This document shows positions 30,827-34,345 of a DNA stretch of 34,345 nucleotides, one piece after another. This DNA comes from JBOFDK01 sp051650305 (GTDB lineage: Bacteria > Bacillota > Clostridia > Lachnospirales > Cellulosilyticaceae): assembly GCA_051650305.1 (NCBI GenBank), contig JBOFIT010000025.1, forward strand, positions 1 through 34,345, read 5' to 3'. The notes under the pieces are model-generated. The model was not told the origin of the DNA, ran no database searches, and saw only the letters and a list, made by a program, of their open reading frames with translations. How positions within the stretch are numbered: position 1 is the stretch's first letter; each line of letters opens with the position of its first letter. The position numbers and the translations under genes were made by a program.

Positions 30827-32872
30827 TTACTTTATACCGAAAAATCCTAAATCCTCTGCATCGCCTTCAAATAATCCCCATAAAGATGCTACTGCATCTG
30901 GTGTCCAGTTTGCATCATGTGCTGTATGGGCTTGAATACATGTGTACCACTTACCTTTATAAGATACAAAATCTCCTACCTTGTACGCTACTTGTGGCGC
31001 CCATGGCTTACCATTTGCGTTAAGTAAATCATCTAACTTGTCTTTGTCTTTATCCTTGTCTTTATCTTTGTCTTTATCTTTGTCTTTATCTTTGTCTTTA
31101 TCTTTGTCCCCTACGATATTTCCGATATCTTGAGCTTCACCAGGTACGCGGTTCCATATGGCTGGTACATTAGATGGTTGCCAATTTCCTACTGACTGAT
31201 GTGTTTGTGTACAGATATAGTATGCATTTTGATACTTCACAATGTCACCTACTTGGTAGCTTGCACCTGCACGCCAGTGTCCTTTGTAAGCTCCTTGTGA
31301 TGGATCCACTGGTTTTTCTGTATCATTTGCTTTATCTGTGGTTACTTTGAAGGTTTTGCTGATGGCAATTGCATCATGATCTTCATCGACAGCTTCCACC
31401 ACATAGTAGTAAGTCGTATCTGGTGTTAAGCCTTTATCTGTGTAAGTGGTTTCTTTTGTCTCTGTTACTTTTTTACCATCGCGGTATACGATATAATACT
31501 CAGCGTCTTTTACTGCATCCCATGTAAGGGTAATCTCTGTTGTTGTCACATCTTTATCTGTAAGTGGTTTCATACTTACTTGTGGTAAGTTATCTTTATT
31601 TGTTGTCACCACACATGCTTTACTATCTGCTGATTCATTACCTGCTTCATCAAGTGCTGTGATGTAGTAAGTATACTTCATATCTGGAACAACTTGCGTA
31701 TCTACATACTTCTTGTCGGTTACCTTGCCTACTAATTCTACCATCTTTTGATTACCTGTTTGACGGTATACTTGGTACGCTGTTGGTACCTCTGTACCTT
31801 TTACAGCATCCCACTCAAGTACCACTTGGTCAAAGCTTACGAAGACTGGCTTCACATCTACTGGTGCTTCAGGTGCTTGATTATCGATGAGATGCTTCGC
31901 AAATGCTTTTGCATAGGCATTGTCTTTGGTGTCTTCTCCTACAAACTGATACCCTACATAACCCATATCTTTTGAAAGTGCATACTGTGCCACTTCTTCT
32001 GCATCTTCTACTTCAAATACTTCATCAAATGCATTTTCACCGATGGTAACAGTAACGCCCATCATCTCCCATAGATCATCTGCTTTTTCATCTACAAAGA
32101 GCTTTTGCATCTCTTTATATGTATCCTCAAGAATCACTTCAGTAGCATCACTTAAATGCTTGCTATCTTTTGTATTTGATGATTTGAATTGTGTAATCGC
32201 GAAGTTGATACCTTCTACCTTCACATCTTTTTGTTCGATATAAGCAATACTTTCTTTTACACCTGCATCCATACCTGTATAATCTGTCTCAAAAGTAACC
32301 CATACATTAAGCTGTGGATTTTGCTTTTGAATACGGTCCATTGCATCTATATTACGCTTAAGCGCTTCTTTTTCTCTATTTGAAAAATCATTCCCTGACA
32401 TGTAGAAATCTACTGCTGTAAGCCCATAGACATCAATGACCTTTTGGTAAGCTTTTACCAGTGCATCTACACTGCTTTCTACTTCATAAAGTGCAATTCC
32501 TGCTGGTCCTCCGAAGCTCACCTTACCATCTGCACCTAATGTACGAAGTTCTTTAAGTGCTTCTGCTGCATTTTTGTCTAAATCTTTATATTCTTTTGTA
32601 AGACGGTCTTCTAACCATACAAGCTCCCCATCTTTATTCGCTACCATAAATCCTAAGTTGTAGCGTGTGATTGATGTTGCTAATGTAAAGTCTCCGAGTG
32701 TAAGCAGACTATTATCTTCTACATCTACGTAAGGAACAAGTACATGATTGCTCCATTCCTTCCCCTTACCTGCATCGACGCCTCCGCCATTTACTTGTGC
32801 CATTGTTGGTACACTTGCTCCTAGCATACATGCCATCGCTACAAGTGTTACCTTATTCTTCATTTTACTCAT
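30827..32872 (-). CDS. Secreted GH18-like protein without catalytic residues, two FnIII and two CBM5/12 domains
   Basis: 681 residues. Signal peptide 1-25 (MSKMKNK, hydrophobic core, PTMA then Q26). About 40-330 is a chitinase C-type GH18 barrel: KVSFGGPAG, the beta-4 strand and MGVTVTIGENAFDEVF are recognisable. The beta-4 motif DxxDxDxE reads T152-A-V-D155-F-Y157-M-S159, so the acid/base Glu and two of three Asp are lost; the MxMDY strand reads AITQF and the closing Trp of WS is a Tyr. Then two fibronectin type III domains (about 330-425, 427-515), a CBM5/12-like domain (about 530-577), a Lys-Asp linker (589-612) and a second CBM5/12-like domain (about 625-672). It probably binds chitin, cellulose or peptidoglycan glycans outside the cell without cleaving them. 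AGGAGG 7 bases before the ATG. Confidence 0.9.
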   Translation of the reverse strand: MSKMKNKVTLVAMACMLGASVPTMAQVNGGGVDAGKGKEWSNHVLVPYVDVEDNSLLTLGDFTLATSITRYNLGFMVANKDGELVWLEDRLTKEYKDLDKNAAEALKELRTLGADGKVSFGGPAGIALYEVESSVDALVKAYQKVIDVYGLTAVDFYMSGNDFSNREKEALKRNIDAMDRIQKQNPQLNVWVTFETDYTGMDAGVKESIAYIEQKDVKVEGINFAITQFKSSNTKDSKHLSDATEVILEDTYKEMQKLFVDEKADDLWEMMGVTVTIGENAFDEVFEVEDAEEVAQYALSKDMGYVGYQFVGEDTKDNAYAKAFAKHLIDNQAPEAPVDVKPVFVSFDQVVLEWDAVKGTEVPTAYQVYRQTGNQKMVELVGKVTDKKYVDTQVVPDMKYTYYITALDEAGNESADSKACVVTTNKDNLPQVSMKPLTDKDVTTTEITLTWDAVKDAEYYIVYRDGKKVTETKETTYTDKGLTPDTTYYYVVEAVDEDHDAIAISKTFKVTTDKANDTEKPVDPSQGAYKGHWRAGASYQVGDIVKYQNAYYICTQTHQSVGNWQPSNVPAIWNRVPGEAQDIGNIVGDKDKDKDKDKDKDKDKDKDKDKDKLDDLLNANGKPWAPQVAYKVGDFVSYKGKWYTCIQAHTAHDANWTPDAVASLWGLFEGDAEDLGFFGIK
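31038..31108 (-). repeat. 12-bp minisatellite encoding a Lys-Asp linker
   Basis: About six units of GACAAAGATAAA (minus strand) in a row with one silent change. Encodes about twelve Asp-Lys pairs between the two carbohydrate-binding modules. Copy changes would keep the frame and alter only linker length. Confidence 0.95.
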
Positions 32873-32904
32873 TTCTTTTCCTCCTTTATCCCTAACCTCT
32901 TTTT

Positions 32905-32933
32905 AGTATAGATGTAATAATACGAAAATTCAA
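32905..32933 (-). promoter_or_regulatory. Promoter of the GH18-like gene
   Basis: Minus strand TTGAAT (32933-32928), 17-base spacer, TATACT (32910-32905), 33 bases before the start codon. Confidence 0.75.
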
Positions 32934-32993
32934 ATTAATATTTTATTACATTTTTATTTCTTATTTTACAGTATTCATATTATTCATTCTCCC

Positions 32994-33002
32994 TGTTATA
33001 AT
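32994..33002 (+). promoter_or_regulatory. Extended -10 promoter of the DHH gene
   Basis: TGTTATAAT, 31 bases before the start codon. Confidence 0.55.
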
Positions 33003-33032
33003 AAGAGAAAATAGCTTTAGGGGAGATTATAT

Positions 33033-34345
33033 ATGGATTTAAATAAATTATTAGACTACGATGAGATTGTCATTCAATGTCATGATAATCCCGATGCTGA
33101 TGCCATTGGCTCTGGATTTGCACTTTATACTTATCTTCAGACACAAGGTAAGGATGTACGCCTCATTTATGGTGGCCACTTCAAAATTGCTAAGCCCAAT
33201 CTTTTACTGATGCTAGAGCATCTGCACATCCCTCTCATATACGTTCAAGAACTTGAAAAAACCCAACTTCTAGTGACCGTAGATTGTCAGGTCAAAGGGG
33301 GTAATGTCGCGTTTTTTGATGCCACAACCTTTGCCGAGATTGACCATCATGTACCTACTGGCTCCTACTTCGAACTCTCAGATATCCGTCCTAATCTCGG
33401 TTCATGTGCCACACTTATATGGGACCTTCTTCGTCATACGGACTTTGATCTCACTGCCCATCCTCATGTGTCTACCGCTCTTTATTACGGACTTTTCACA
33501 GATACAAACTTTCTGACCGAACTTCGTCACCCCCTAGACCGTGATATGCTGGATGCCATCTACTACGATGCCCCCCTCATCCGCTTACTCAAGAACTCTA
33601 ACCTTGGTATGAGCGATCTAGAAATTGCTGGTATGACACTCATACGCTGTTCCACCAATAAAAATCATAAATTTGCTGTCCTTGAGTCAAAACCTTGCGA
33701 CCCTAATGTACTCGGTTTTATAAGTGACCTCGCCATTCAGGTTAATGGCATCCTCGTCTGCATCGTGTACTTCGAAAATGCCCAAGGTATTAAGTTTTCC
33801 GTACGTAGTTGTACTAATGAAGTAAAAGCCAATGAATTCGCTTCTTATGTGGCCAATCACATCGGTTCTGGTGGTGGTCACATCGATAAAGCTGGTGGTT
33901 TCATCAGTGCCAAAGCCTTCGAAGAACACTATCACTCCACCAATATTGAGACTTACTTCCATAACATCACACGAGAGTACTTCGAAAGCTATGACATCAT
34001 CCGTGCCACTACTTATGATATAGACATTACCAATATGCCTACCTATGTGAAACGCCCTGTGGTTGTAGGTTATATGCCCTCCACGGCACTTTTCGCATCT
34101 GGTTCTCCTCTTTGTATCCGTACCCTAGAAGGTGATGTAGACTTCACAGCTTCTCCTGATGTCTATATCATGGTAGGTATTGAAGGCGAAGCACAGCCCA
34201 TACGCCGCGAAAAATTCGAGAAATCCTACATAACTACTGATGACGCTTTCGATATCTCCTTCAGCTATACCCCTGTCGTTAAGCACAAGCTATCCGGTGA
34301 AACCTTAGAGATTGCTGAGTTTATCCAACCCTGCGTCGCTAGTGG
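33033..34345 (+). CDS. DHH/DHHA1 phosphoesterase, 5' part of gene
   Basis: Open from the ATG at 33033 to the window end, 437 codons without a stop, so the 3' end is missing. GGGGAG lies 7 bases upstream. The DHH domain shows CHDNPDADAIGSG near residue 17 and EIDHHVP near 106, giving the metal-binding Asp and His; the DHHA1 domain ends in IGSGGGHIDKAGGF near 285. About 145 further residues follow that do not belong to a standard NrnA (about 310-320 residues), so there is an extra C-terminal domain. Family members cut oligoribonucleotides, pAp or cyclic dinucleotides; the substrate cannot be told here. Lack of N-terminal membrane helices and of a GGDEF domain argues against GdpP. Confidence 0.88.
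   Translation, partial: MDLNKLLDYDEIVIQCHDNPDADAIGSGFALYTYLQTQGKDVRLIYGGHFKIAKPNLLLMLEHLHIPLIYVQELEKTQLLVTVDCQVKGGNVAFFDATTFAEIDHHVPTGSYFELSDIRPNLGSCATLIWDLLRHTDFDLTAHPHVSTALYYGLFTDTNFLTELRHPLDRDMLDAIYYDAPLIRLLKNSNLGMSDLEIAGMTLIRCSTNKNHKFAVLESKPCDPNVLGFISDLAIQVNGILVCIVYFENAQGIKFSVRSCTNEVKANEFASYVANHIGSGGGHIDKAGGFISAKAFEEHYHSTNIETYFHNITREYFESYDIIRATTYDIDITNMPTYVKRPVVVGYMPSTALFASGSPLCIRTLEGDVDFTASPDVYIMVGIEGEAQPIRREKFEKSYITTDDAFDISFSYTPVVKHKLSGETLEIAEFIQPCVAS

Noticed and set aside
31038..31108. Tandem repeats considered as a CRISPR array or iteron origin
   Set aside because: Units are 12 bases, contiguous, without spacers, in frame within a secreted protein; they encode a linker.

Overview
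The window looks like chromosomal DNA of a low-GC, endospore-forming Clostridium-class Firmicute. Evidence: AT-rich intergenic DNA, strong AGGAGG ribosome binding sites, extended -10 promoters, a spmA-spmB spore maturation operon, an AbrB/SpoVT-type regulator, and the Gram-positive grouping tsaC-rpiB-upp-comEB-tagO. A Lachnospiraceae or Cellulosilyticum-like source is my guess from the overall gene set and cannot be proven here. I see no rRNA, tRNA, insertion sequence, complete prophage or CRISPR array.

Layout. 1-5.9 kb: 3' end of a NupC-type nucleoside transporter, an HD-GYP protein, a CorA magnesium transporter with a strikingly structured leader, a COG2509-type flavoprotein with a hairpin-rich leader, a 51-residue conserved-looking small protein and an unrecognised membrane protein. 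5.9-12.1 kb: a Zn/Cd-type P-type ATPase with a His/Cys repeat tail and an ArsR/SmtB-like operator, an M18 aminopeptidase and glycogen phosphorylase. 12.2-17.1 kb: a universal-stress-like gene with thymidine kinase, then a five-gene operon for tRNA t6A, ribose-5-phosphate isomerase B, pyrimidine salvage (upp, comEB) and the first step of wall polymer synthesis (tagO/wecA). 17.1-22.2 kb: a zinc-dependent phospholipase C-family protein, a RelA/SpoT-domain protein with a long unassigned C-terminus, a membrane-bound PAS histidine kinase and an AbrB-type regulator. 22.5-27.7 kb: spmAB, a MORN-repeat protein, a lone holin, a YkvI-like transporter, a protein that is about one quarter cysteine with a 21-residue repeat, and a small unknown. 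27.8-34.3 kb: a universal stress protein, a TtcA-like thiolase, a DUF1294/Fe-alcohol dehydrogenase pair, a secreted GH18-like protein that has lost its catalytic residues, and the 5' part of a DHH/DHHA1 phosphoesterase gene that is open to the window end.

The genes are short transcription units separated by clear Rho-independent terminators, many shared by convergent genes. The best leads are: (1) the cysteine-rich repeat protein; (2) the GH18 pseudoenzyme carrying two CBM5/12-like modules and a 12-bp minisatellite linker; (3) the corA leader, which can form two mutually exclusive hairpins, one covering the Shine-Dalgarno; (4) the holin gene, whose Shine-Dalgarno would be sequestered only in read-through transcripts, a layout like that of T4 lysozyme, and whose -10 region shares a 12-mer with the region upstream of spmA; (5) the metal ATPase tail and operator.
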